Positions 24,824-34,200 of a stretch of 64,000 nt of DNA are shown here, one piece after another. Position 1 is the first letter of the stretch, and every line of letters starts with the position of its first letter. The notes under the pieces are model-generated. The model did not search any database, was not told where the DNA came from, and saw only the letters and a list, made by a program, of their open reading frames with translations. Origin of the DNA: Sphingobacterium sp. GVS05A (GTDB taxonomy: Bacteria > Bacteroidota > Bacteroidia > Sphingobacteriales > Sphingobacteriaceae); assembly GCF_019969845.1 (NCBI RefSeq), contig NZ_JAHXYR010000007.1:186001-250000 (forward strand), read 5' to 3'. A program made the translations under genes and the position numbers.

Positions 24824-24853
24824 GGTGTCCGGCAACTCCGGACACCTTTTTTC
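24824..24853 (+). terminator. Terminator of the EamA gene
   Basis: GGTGTCCGG (24824-24832) pairs perfectly with CCGGACACC (24838-24846), followed by a T-tract. It is the strongest GC-rich terminator in the window. Confidence 0.85.
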
Positions 24854-24949
24854 TTTCACCATCTGCTTCTGTTCTCTTGCAACTATCCAATTCGCAGAGA
24901 GCCTACTTTTTCTTTTTGAATCTCTCAGTAATCCTATCTTTCGGGTGAA

Positions 24950-27900
24950 CTAAAACACAAATTCCCCCACTAATATATTTCTTTCTTTGTCACGATCAAG
25001 GTAGATTGTCGTGAGTTTACGCTCTTGTCTTCCTGAATTATAATAGGTGAAGATTTCAGCTAGGACAGCCGCAGGACCTGCTAAAGTTAATGAGCTATCA
25101 TTATAGAAATCAGCTTCTATTTTATATTTTCCTTTCAATGCTTTTTTTAATAAGAATTGTTCTGGACCGTAACCTCCCGTAAAGTCATTGCTTAATCGAC
25201 CTCCAATTGCTGTTGCGGGGTTGCTGTAAAAGCATTTTTCTCCATTTGGATCTGTGACCCAGAGATCAATATCGGTATTTTGGGAATTCCAATTGAGGAC
25301 TACCCGTATGTCAACAGGTAGGTCAGCGACAAGTTTCTTTTCCACAGCAGCTTTAGCTGTTGCACTTTTCTGGAGTTTGATAAGGTTGTTGATCTCCATC
25401 ACAAGGATTTCTTCAATGCCATCGTCCCGATTGGCGGCTTCAGGTGAATAACTTTGGGTCAAGATACCATAAAGTTTTTCCAGCGCTTCTTTGTACTGAA
25501 CTTTATCTTGTAATGCCAGGGCATAATCACGATGACTTTGCGGATCCATTGGTCGCCATTTTAGTACTTTAGCGGTTATATATAATGCATTGTCAACATC
25601 TCCCCATTCCCGGAGCTTGTAGGAAATGGTCTTGTAAAGATCTGCATTTTCAATTTGCAAGTCTGCCAACGCACTTAGGATAAGTAAGGCCTTTTGCCTA
25701 TCTCCCTTTTTGAAAAAGAAGTTGGCAATATCGAAATAGAAGGTAGGTGTTCCCATATACTGATCCCGTAGCTGAAGATAGCTTTTGTAAGGATCTTTGG
25801 ATTGATTGAGTTCCTTTAGGTAAGCATTGTCTTCCTTAATTTCGGGAATACTTATTTTGCCGGTTTTGCCGCCGAAGGTATTGGTGGCCTGTACTCCAGG
25901 TAAGCGTCCCTCTAGTGCTTGAACAGCATTTACGGTGACGGTTTCTTTAAGTGCGTCGTTGGATGAGATATCCTCCAGCTTTATTTCGCTGGCCGCTGCG
26001 TTAACAGTTTTTGAATTGGCTGCCGTATACACGCGCTCGTCACGAGCCCTCTCTGATAATCTGGATTCCACGGCCGGCGGTGTGGCCACTGGACTTGCAG
26101 AGGGACGGGATGGCATGGGGGGAACAGCGATATTTACAGTGGGAGCGTCTTGGGCAATAGCTGTATCAGTAGACCGACCTGACCGACCCCGTTGTGGATA
26201 TTTCGTTTTTTGCTGAAAGTCGGTATTCCACCAAGATTGGAGTTGCTCGGTGATATTCTGGGCCTGTGTCAATAAATCCGCTACGCGTTCTTCCTTTTCT
26301 ATGCGTTCTTCTTTTATGAGTCGATTGAATTCGGGAAGCAACTCAGCTGGTGGCGTGATTGCATAACGTATATAATCTTCCACATTTTCCAGAACAATTA
26401 AACTGGTGTTCCGTGTCACAATGCCAAATTGCTTTCCGATTGCTTCGATTTCATCCTGATGGTCGTCGTATTGGATGTCCAGTGTATTTATTTTCTTTTG
26501 TGCCCAGATCTGTTGCAGATCGATCTCGCCATTGTCGGACTTTAACGGAACTTTGATCTCTTTAATTATCTGTGTTCCATCACCGACTAAAAGTGTGATT
26601 TCTTTTGCCTCACTGTCTTTTCCAAGTCCTGAAACAGAAAAATAGGACTGAATAGGTGTGCCTTTCTCGGGATAGATTTCTGTAAAAGAATATTGTTCTT
26701 TTACGCCCAAAAAGAGCAGGTCGATCGAATTTAAGGTGTTATAGGCTTGAGTGATCGTTGTATTTGTTAAATTAACCATTTTCCCATAGTGGGTCTGGGC
26801 AATTTGTTTGAGATTAGCATAGTCTGAACTGGTTGATGAGGTGATGCAATAAGTAGGCTGATCAAGCACAATTTTACCTTGGCCAAATGTAGAAAGTCCG
26901 TCACTGAAAAAGAGATAATTTGTGCCATGCAGTACTCCACTCTTTACTTGGCTATAGTCGGTTCCACCATCATAAACTGTTTGTTTCAGCTGATTTCTCA
27001 ACTCTTCCCAGTTTCCCTGACTGATCTGAAATGTCCGGGCTTTGCTGAAACGTATATCTAAATAGCCTAGATCCACTGATATATTCTGATTTTCACTGAA
27101 AAACTGATCCAGGAGGCTGAACTCTTTTTCCAGGTCTCTATTTTTAGAACTTAATGAACGATCCCAGATAATGGCGAGGCTGTTGCCCCATTTTTTTTGT
27201 GTCTGTTTAGGTATTTCCAATTTTGCATTGGCTAGAAAGTAGAAACTGCTATCCTGATTGAATTGTTTTAATCCTGAGACGGCATTTTCGTTTAAAGGGA
27301 GTTTAATCGCGAGATTTTTTGAGGATTTGAACTGCTGCTTGTGTAATGTGGCAGCGTAGTTATGGTTTTGTTCAGAAAATGCCAAGGAACCATCGGGCTG
27401 CTCAGTAAAGCTTGGCTTTTTATTGCCTTGATAAACGTTGATGTTCAGCTCGACATTTTCAATAATGGAATTATAGTTCAAAGGCAGATAATAGTATAAC
27501 GCCTGATCGGATTCCGGTATGAGGTTTTCGGAATAACTAATCTGGATCGTACGCCGTCCTTTTGAAGGTAGGGGATAGATTCGGCTTCGAAAATTGTTTC
27601 CTTCTACTTTTTCAAGCAATCCGGGGTCTACTCGTCGTGTTTCTATACTTTCAAAAACTTCGGTGCCTTTGTTTTTGTCTACTGGTACCGCCTGACGTAG
27701 TTTCCCATTGATATCCAGGGCATAACAGCTAACGGAAACACCTTCAGGCATCGGGAAAGTAAGTTCCCCTTCAAGATCCCGATTTGTCATGTTTTCGAAA
27801 GTCATGGTCATTGATGTTTTGGCAATATTTCCAAAAATACTGACCGCCACTTTTAGGTCGACGAGTTTTACTGCATCTACACGTTGCTCATTTTTTATTT

Positions 27901-27997
27901 TTAAGCTGGGTACCTCACGGCTGGGTTTTATTTGAGACTTTGTATCCACATTGGAAAATACCAATAGGGTGAGGAGTGCTAATATTGTCTTTTTCAT
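24950..27997 (-). CDS. VIT/VWA-domain secreted protein with TonB-plug-like insert and DUF2135 C-terminus
   Basis: A 1015-residue exported protein (signal peptide residues 1-22). A VIT domain (about 25-160; FENMTNRDLEGELTFPMP, IETRRVDPGLLEKVEGN) precedes a VWA-like domain with a MIDAS: DRSLSS (DxSxS), GGTDYS and FSDG. A low-complexity Pro/Ser/Arg linker (about 610-660) is followed by TVTVNAVQALEGRLPGVQ (about 690-710), resembling the plug motif of SusC/TonB receptors. Then come TPR-like helices (about 740-850) and a C-terminal DUF2135-like domain (NTDIDLWVTDPNGEKCFY). It is probably surface or periplasmic; its role is unknown. It is transcribed alone. Confidence 0.88.
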   Translation of the reverse strand: MKKTILALLTLLVFSNVDTKSQIKPSREVPSLKIKNEQRVDAVKLVDLKVAVSIFGNIAKTSMTMTFENMTNRDLEGELTFPMPEGVSVSCYALDINGKLRQAVPVDKNKGTEVFESIETRRVDPGLLEKVEGNNFRSRIYPLPSKGRRTIQISYSENLIPESDQALYYYLPLNYNSIIENVELNINVYQGNKKPSFTEQPDGSLAFSEQNHNYAATLHKQQFKSSKNLAIKLPLNENAVSGLKQFNQDSSFYFLANAKLEIPKQTQKKWGNSLAIIWDRSLSSKNRDLEKEFSLLDQFFSENQNISVDLGYLDIRFSKARTFQISQGNWEELRNQLKQTVYDGGTDYSQVKSGVLHGTNYLFFSDGLSTFGQGKIVLDQPTYCITSSTSSDYANLKQIAQTHYGKMVNLTNTTITQAYNTLNSIDLLFLGVKEQYSFTEIYPEKGTPIQSYFSVSGLGKDSEAKEITLLVGDGTQIIKEIKVPLKSDNGEIDLQQIWAQKKINTLDIQYDDHQDEIEAIGKQFGIVTRNTSLIVLENVEDYIRYAITPPAELLPEFNRLIKEERIEKEERVADLLTQAQNITEQLQSWWNTDFQQKTKYPQRGRSGRSTDTAIAQDAPTVNIAVPPMPSRPSASPVATPPAVESRLSERARDERVYTAANSKTVNAAASEIKLEDISSNDALKETVTVNAVQALEGRLPGVQATNTFGGKTGKISIPEIKEDNAYLKELNQSKDPYKSYLQLRDQYMGTPTFYFDIANFFFKKGDRQKALLILSALADLQIENADLYKTISYKLREWGDVDNALYITAKVLKWRPMDPQSHRDYALALQDKVQYKEALEKLYGILTQSYSPEAANRDDGIEEILVMEINNLIKLQKSATAKAAVEKKLVADLPVDIRVVLNWNSQNTDIDLWVTDPNGEKCFYSNPATAIGGRLSNDFTGGYGPEQFLLKKALKGKYKIEADFYNDSSLTLAGPAAVLAEIFTYYNSGRQERKLTTIYLDRDKERNILVGEFVF

Positions 27998-28028
27998 CCG
28001 TATAAATTATTTATAAGTGTTGGTCTCA

Positions 28029-28068
28029 TCGGTATAAATGAGTTCGTTTCACTCGGTTTGTTTATTCA
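28029..28068 (+). repeat. Dispersed intergenic repeat, copy C
   Basis: Contains CGGTATAAATGAGTTCG and ACTCGGTTTG, aligning with copies at 10102 and 28084. It is separated from copy B by only about 15 bases. Confidence 0.4.
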
Positions 28069-28083
28069 TTATTCGATTTTCTC

Positions 28084-28130
28084 TTTAAGGCATTCATGAG
28101 CTAACTTTGCTCGGTTTGAATAAATCATGA
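28084..28130 (+). repeat. Dispersed intergenic repeat, copy B
   Basis: Contains TTTAAGGCATTCATGAGC and TTTGCTCGGTTTGAAT; it shares about 25 of 34 positions with copy A near 10.1 kb. Confidence 0.4.
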
Positions 28131-28357
28131 TGGTTTCATTTGGATAATTGTTTATCTGCTTGTTTCCATCAGAATTTGGGTCTGGTTTTTAACAATGGGC
28201 AATACCGTTCGTCACCCAATTCCCTTGTCTATTTTTTCTTTGATGCAATGAAAAAGCAAATTCCATAAAGGCAATCTATTTTTATTTGTCATTATGATTT
28301 GGTCGGTGGATGTAAGTTATTTAAACATTTGTTAATGATTGCCTAATATGCGAGGTT

Positions 28358-28365
28358 TATGTTTG
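28358..28365 (+). promoter_or_regulatory. Candidate -7 element of the phytase-like gene
   Basis: TATGTTTG matches TAnnTTTG, 19 bases before the ATG at 28385. A TTG lies 16 bases upstream, marginally short. Confidence 0.4.
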
Positions 28366-28384
28366 CAGAATAATAGAACAAATT

Positions 28385-29677
28385 ATGAGAAAATTATACA
28401 GCGCATTGGGGATTGCTCTTTTGTGTGCTTCCTGCAGTAAGGACGATGTATCAAAGATTATTGATCCAATAGTCAATTTAGTTTATCCGGATAAGGCTGT
28501 AGCCGCAGATCCAAAAGTATTGGGTACGGTTGGTGAAGTCAAGGTCTATAATGGTGGATATGGATCTTCTATGGTTCAGGATCCCAATGATAAAACAGTA
28601 TTTTATCTATTGACGGATCGGGGACCGAATATCGATGGTACAGAAAAAAATAGTAAAGTTTTTGCCAACCCGATGTTTACCCCTCAGATCGGTAAATTTC
28701 GATTAAAGGATAATGCGCTGGTTTTTGAATCAGCAATTGAATTAAAGAATAAAAATGGCGTAAAATTGAATGGCTTACCGAACCCTGAGGGTAAAGGTGG
28801 CTCGGGAGAGAAAGCTTTGGATACGAATGGAAAAGATTTGGGAAAAAGTGAAGACGGTATCGATTCAGAGGGATTGGCAAGAGGTACTGACGGCTCTTGG
28901 TGGGTAAGTGATGAGTATGGACCACATATTGTTCACTTTGATGCTTCTGGAAAGGAGATTGAGCGTATTAATCCTTGGACGACAGGAAAGAAATTACCAT
29001 TGGTATTTGCCAAGCGACGCCCAAATCGTGGAATGGAAGGTCTGACGATTACGCCAGATGGTAAGACCTTGGTCGGTATTATGCAATTTCCACTCTATAA
29101 TCCTTCAAAAGATGCGGTGAAGAATTCTTTGGTTATCCGTATTGTAACCATGGATATTGCAACAGGAAATACCAAGCAGTATGTGTATATGATGGAACGG
29201 ACCGATTTGCAGGCGATAAGTGAGATTGCTGCGGTGTCTAACTCTACCTTTATTGTACTGGAACGTGATGATAAATATGCAACAGAGGCAACACGGGGTG
29301 AAGTGTTCAAAAAAATCTATCAGATAGATCTTGCGGGAGCAACAGATATTTCTGATCCTAATAATGGCGATAAGGGGAGACTGTTTGATGATAAGAGCGT
29401 TGAAGAACTAAAAGATGCCACTACTTTGGCTAAATATAATATTAAACCTGTGACCAAAACTTTGGTTGCTGATTTAATGACGGATATCAAAGAGTTATAT
29501 CCGCACGACAAAGCAGAGGGTTTGGCGGTTATCAATTCATCTTTAATCGCGGTATGTAATGATGATGATTTCGGCGTTACGGGAGAGGGGACTTATAAAT
29601 CGAAGATATTACCAGCGGTAAATACTGTTGATAAGAATAGCATATACTTCATTAAATTAAAGACTCCATTGAAGTAA
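28385..29677 (+). CDS. Esterase-like activity of phytase family lipoprotein
   Basis: A 430-residue lipoprotein: signal peptide with lipobox LLCASC-SKDD near residue 16. The mature part resembles the phytase-like esterase family (PF13449-type), with YLLTDRGPNIDG, DSEGLARGTDGSWWVSDEYGP, RPNRGMEGLTITPDG and PHDKAEGLAVINSSLIAV, typical of a beta-propeller that binds acidic phosphate or glycerophosphodiester-like substrates. Substrate is not defined for this family. Likely anchored in the periplasm or at the surface. A terminator shared with convergent gltD follows. Confidence 0.85.
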   Translation: MRKLYSALGIALLCASCSKDDVSKIIDPIVNLVYPDKAVAADPKVLGTVGEVKVYNGGYGSSMVQDPNDKTVFYLLTDRGPNIDGTEKNSKVFANPMFTPQIGKFRLKDNALVFESAIELKNKNGVKLNGLPNPEGKGGSGEKALDTNGKDLGKSEDGIDSEGLARGTDGSWWVSDEYGPHIVHFDASGKEIERINPWTTGKKLPLVFAKRRPNRGMEGLTITPDGKTLVGIMQFPLYNPSKDAVKNSLVIRIVTMDIATGNTKQYVYMMERTDLQAISEIAAVSNSTFIVLERDDKYATEATRGEVFKKIYQIDLAGATDISDPNNGDKGRLFDDKSVEELKDATTLAKYNIKPVTKTLVADLMTDIKELYPHDKAEGLAVINSSLIAVCNDDDFGVTGEGTYKSKILPAVNTVDKNSIYFIKLKTPLK

Positions 29678-29687
29678 TTTTTTTATA

Positions 29688-29734
29688 TAAAAAAAGCGCC
29701 TGTTGATAACTCATATCAGCAGGCGCTTTTATAT
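29688..29734. terminator. Bidirectional terminator between the phytase-like gene and gltD
   Basis: AAAAGCGCCTGTTGATA pairs almost perfectly with TATCAGCAGGCGCTTTT (about 29692-29730), with A and T runs on both sides. Confidence 0.8.
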
Positions 29735-29816
29735 TTGGTCGAAAATCTAAATCATCGACTCTCGCCAATGGATTTACAATCCCATTGTGCAGAAGGATAT
29801 ATTAGATTAGCAATAG

Positions 29817-31277
29817 CTAAGCATTTTGGGCCGCTAGGAAATCTTTGCTTTCAAGTTCGGAATAACCCATAAGGTATTCATCTACTTTCCGTGCGCACTC
29901 CCGGCCTTCAGAAATCGCCCAGACCACCAATGATTGCCCTTTACGACAGTCACCTGCGGTGAAGATATTTTCCACAGAGGTTTGGTAATCTTTATCATTG
30001 GCTAGGATATTTCCTTTTTCGTCTACGCGTACACCGAGTTGCTCCAATAGTTTTTGCTCCGTATGTTTGTAGCCAATAGCCAATAAAACGAGATCAGCTG
30101 GGATTTCCCGAATTTCAGATTCACCCAATCTTGTACGACGTCCAAATTCATCGACTTCGTATTGAACCTCTTTGATTTTGACCGCTGTGATATGACCATT
30201 TTCGTCATGAACGAACTCTTGTGTTTCCGTTGCCCAAAGTCGTTCACAGCCTTCTTCTTGCGAAGAGGAAGTGCCGAATGTCACTTTATCCATCGGCCAG
30301 GGATTGTTTTTTAGACGCTCTTTCGCAGGTGTTGGTTTACGGGCAATTTGGGTAATACTCTTGGCCCGGTGGCGATTGGAGGTACCAATGCAGTCCGAAC
30401 CTGTATCACCGTCACCAATAACGACCACATGTTTGTCTGTCGCTAAAATGCGTTCTTGATCAATGCCGATGCCACTTACTTCTTTATTCTGCTGTTTCAA
30501 AAAGTCCATGGCGAAGTGAATCCCTTTAGCTTCATGACCGGGTAGTTGCATGTGCCAAGGCACAGTCGATCCTGTCGCCAAAACAACAGCATCATAAGCC
30601 TTTAGTTCATAAAAACTAATGTCTTTACCTACCTCTGTATTTACGCTGAACTCAATTCCTGATTCCTTCATTAAATTAATCCGGCGGTCGATAACGGACT
30701 TTTCCAGTTTAAAATCCGGGATACCATAGCGGAGTAAGCCACCTACTTGGTCATCACGCTCGAAAACAGTGACATCATGACCAGCTTTATTTAGCTGTGC
30801 GGCAGCAGCAAGTCCAGCGGGGCCGGAACCGACCACAGCAATACGTTTACCTGTTTTTAAATAGCTTTTATGGGCTTTAACATAGCCCTTTTTGAATGCT
30901 ATCTCAATGATATGTTTTTCAATTTCTTCGATTGTGATCGGTGTGCTATGGATTCCAAGCACACAAGCAGATTCGCAGGGTGCTGGACATATTCTACCTG
31001 TAAATTCTGGAAAGTTATTGGTTGAGGTCAGGATCTGATAGGCCTCTTCCCATTTTCCATCATATACAGCATCATTGAATTCAGGGATAACATTGCCCAG
31101 TGGACAGCCTGAATGACAAAACGGAATACCGCAATCCATACAACGTGCAGCTTGCTTATTTAGCTCATTCTCAGAATATCCTTTATTAAATTCTTTGAAG
31201 TGCTGTACACGGCCTTCAACAGCTTCTTTTGTTGGAAGCACGCGCTCAAATTCTTTAAAACCTGTAATTTTTCCCAT
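29817..31277 (-). CDS. gltD: Glutamate synthase small subunit
   Basis: NADPH-dependent electron-input subunit of GOGAT (486 residues). N-terminal Fe-S cysteines are present in CMDCGIPFCHSGCPLGN and CPAPCESACVLG. The FAD-binding GxGxxG is VVGSGPAGLAAAAQL and the NADPH site is VVIGDGDTGSDCIG. It follows gltB by 17 bases on the same strand, forming a gltBD operon for ammonium assimilation. Confidence 0.97.
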   Translation of the reverse strand: MGKITGFKEFERVLPTKEAVEGRVQHFKEFNKGYSENELNKQAARCMDCGIPFCHSGCPLGNVIPEFNDAVYDGKWEEAYQILTSTNNFPEFTGRICPAPCESACVLGIHSTPITIEEIEKHIIEIAFKKGYVKAHKSYLKTGKRIAVVGSGPAGLAAAAQLNKAGHDVTVFERDDQVGGLLRYGIPDFKLEKSVIDRRINLMKESGIEFSVNTEVGKDISFYELKAYDAVVLATGSTVPWHMQLPGHEAKGIHFAMDFLKQQNKEVSGIGIDQERILATDKHVVVIGDGDTGSDCIGTSNRHRAKSITQIARKPTPAKERLKNNPWPMDKVTFGTSSSQEEGCERLWATETQEFVHDENGHITAVKIKEVQYEVDEFGRRTRLGESEIREIPADLVLLAIGYKHTEQKLLEQLGVRVDEKGNILANDKDYQTSVENIFTAGDCRKGQSLVVWAISEGRECARKVDEYLMGYSELESKDFLAAQNA

Positions 31278-31294
31278 GTTTTGTGCTTCCTATT

Positions 31295-34200
31295 TTATGC
31301 TTCAACTAATTTTTGACGAATGACATTTTTGTATTCCCTTGGGAACACTTTTATGAATTTATTTTTCTCCCGGCTCCAGTTCTGTAAGATGAAATCTGCT
31401 CTACGGCTATTGGTCAACAATACATGGCGTTTCAATAAAGCTATGATCGCTGTTTCATCTTCACTCTCCAATGGATCCAAATCAACCATCTCTAGGTTGC
31501 AGTTTTCGCGGAAGTCATCGTTGATATCGTAAATCCAAGCGATGCCACCGCTCATTCCGGCAGCAAAATTGCGACCTGTAGCACCAAGGATCAGCGCACG
31601 GCCACCGGTCATATATTCACAACCGTGGTCGCCTACTCCCTCGACTACAGCAGTAGCCCCAGAGTTACGGACAGCAAAACGCTCGCCCGCTTGTCCATTG
31701 ACGAATAGGTGTCCTGATGTAGCTCCAAATAATGCCACATTACCGATGATGATGTTATCTTCAGGTACAATAGCACTTTCTGTTGCTGGATAAATAGCCA
31801 ATTGTGCACCTGATAAGCCTTTACCAACATAGTCATTGGCTTCTCCTTGCAATTCGAAGGAAAGTCCTTTTGTTGAAAATGCACCAAAGCTCTGACCTGC
31901 GGATCCCTCAAATTTGAAATTGATGGTGTTATCAGGTAATCCTTCGGATCCGTATAATTTGGAGATCTCATTGGATAGCATTGTTCCGATAGTACGGTCA
32001 GTATTTTTGACTTTGAAAGTTCCAAAGACCGGTGTCTTGCTTTCTAACGCTAGCTTGGATTGTTTCAATAATCCCCAATCCAAAATCATGGCCATGCCGT
32101 GATCTTGCTCCTCCGTATTGTATAATGATTGTCCCGGTTCATTGCGTTCAACATGAAGGATATCGGTAAAGTCGATTTTCTTTGCTTTCCAATGGTCGAT
32201 ATTTTCACGTTTTTTCAGGAACTGCGCGCGACCTACCATCTCGTTGATGGTGCGGAAACCAAGGTACGCCATGGTCTCACGTACTTCTTCGGCAAGAAAG
32301 GTGAATAGGTTGACGATATCTTCGGGTTTCCCAGAGAAAAGTTTGCGTAATTCAGGATCTTGTGTAGCGACACCGACGGGACATGTGTTTAAGTGACATT
32401 TGCGCATCATAATACAGCCACCAGCGACCAATGCAGCTGTGGATACCCCCCATTCTTCGGCGCCTAATAATGTAGCAATGACAATGTCCCTGCCTGTTTT
32501 TACCTGACCATCTGCCTGTAAGACCACACGGCTCCGTAGCTTGTTTTTCACAAGAGTCTGGTGTGCCTCGGCAAGACCAAGTTCCCAAGGTAATCCAGCA
32601 TGTTTGATCGAACTGATCGGTGAAGCACCTGTTCCGCCGTCAAAACCTGCGATGAGGATAACGTCAGCATGTGCTTTAGCAACACCAGCAGCAATCGTTC
32701 CTACACCAGCTTTAGATACCAATTTTACGTTGATCCTTGCTTGGCGGTTGGCATTCTTCAAATCGAAGATCAACTGCGCCAAATCTTCAATGGAGTAAAT
32801 ATCGTGATGCGGTGGCGGTGAAATCAGACCGACACCAGGTGTGGAGTGTCTGGTTTTTGCGATCCAAGCATCTACCTTAGGACCCGGTAATTGACCACCT
32901 TCGCCCGGTTTGGCACCCTGAGCCATTTTGATCTGTAACTCATCAGCCTGCGTCAGGTAATTGGATGTCACACCAAAACGTGCAGAAGCGACTTGCTTGA
33001 TCGCTGAACGCATGGAGTCTCCATTTGGAAGCGGTTGATAACGCAATTCGTCTTCACCCCCTTCACCGGTGTTTGATTTTGCACCGATGCGGTTCATCGC
33101 AATAGCAAGTGTACTATGCGCTTCATGGGAGATAGATCCAAAGGACATCGCACCAGTTGCAAAACGTTTTAAGATCTCACTTGCTGGTTCGACTTGCTCC
33201 AATGGGATGGAATTGCGGTGTTTGGCAAAATCCAATAGCCCACGAAGGGTAAACATATGTTCTTTCTGCTCGTTGATCTTGGTCGCGTACTTTTTATAGG
33301 TAGCATAGTCTCCGGTCCGACAAGCTTGCTGCAATAAGTGAATGGTATCTGGATTCCACAAGTGCCCTTCGCCACGACGTTTCCATTGATAGATACCACC
33401 TTCTGGTAAGAGATTTTGTGGCGTACGGCTTTTTTCAAATCCACGCCAATGTTTAGATAAAGCCTCTTTAGCTAGATCATCCAGTGTCATACCACCGATA
33501 CGGGATACTGCACCACAGAAGAATTTATCAACAACAGATTTATCGATACCAAGCACCTCAAAAATCTGTGCGCCATGATAAGATTGTAATGTTGAAATCC
33601 CCATTTTGGAGAAAATTTTCAATAACCCATTGTTAACTGCTTTTACGTAGTTTTTGGATAGCTCGGGCCAAGTAAGTTCGGTATCTAAAGTATTTTGTTC
33701 CTTCATGGTACGAATACTTGCAAGCGCCATATATGGGTTGATTGCTGTAGCTCCAAAAGCCAATAGACAAGCGAAGTGGTGTACTTCCCAAGCATCACCG
33801 GCTTCGACAACTAGACCGACAGCACCACGGTTACCTGTTTTGATCAGGTGGTGGTGGACTGCTGATACCGCAAGTAAAGAAGGGATGGCAGCGTGTTTGG
33901 AATCTATGGCACGATCTGAAAGTATCAATACCTGAAAACCATCACGTACAGCATCATCTGCATATCTGCATAGACGTTCTAAACCTGCTTCTAGCGAACC
34001 TGGTCTTCCATCTGAACGGAAATAAGACTGTATGGTTTTTGCCTGAAATAATCCGGTATCAATAGAACGCAATTTTTCAAGTTCTTTGGATGTGAGGATC
34101 GGGTGTGGCAATGTCACGCAGTGACAGAATTTTTTGTCCTCGATTAGGATATTTCCAGCATTACCAATAAAAGTTGCCAAGCTCATAACCAAACGTTCTC

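Larger units (their letters stand above)
27998..28384. other. Intergenic region with two copies of a dispersed repeat
   Basis: No gene is seen. It holds two copies of the CTCGGTTT repeat (28029-28068 and 28084-28130) and a TATGTTTG element at 28358-28365. It separates two divergent genes, so it must carry both promoters. Confidence 0.5.
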
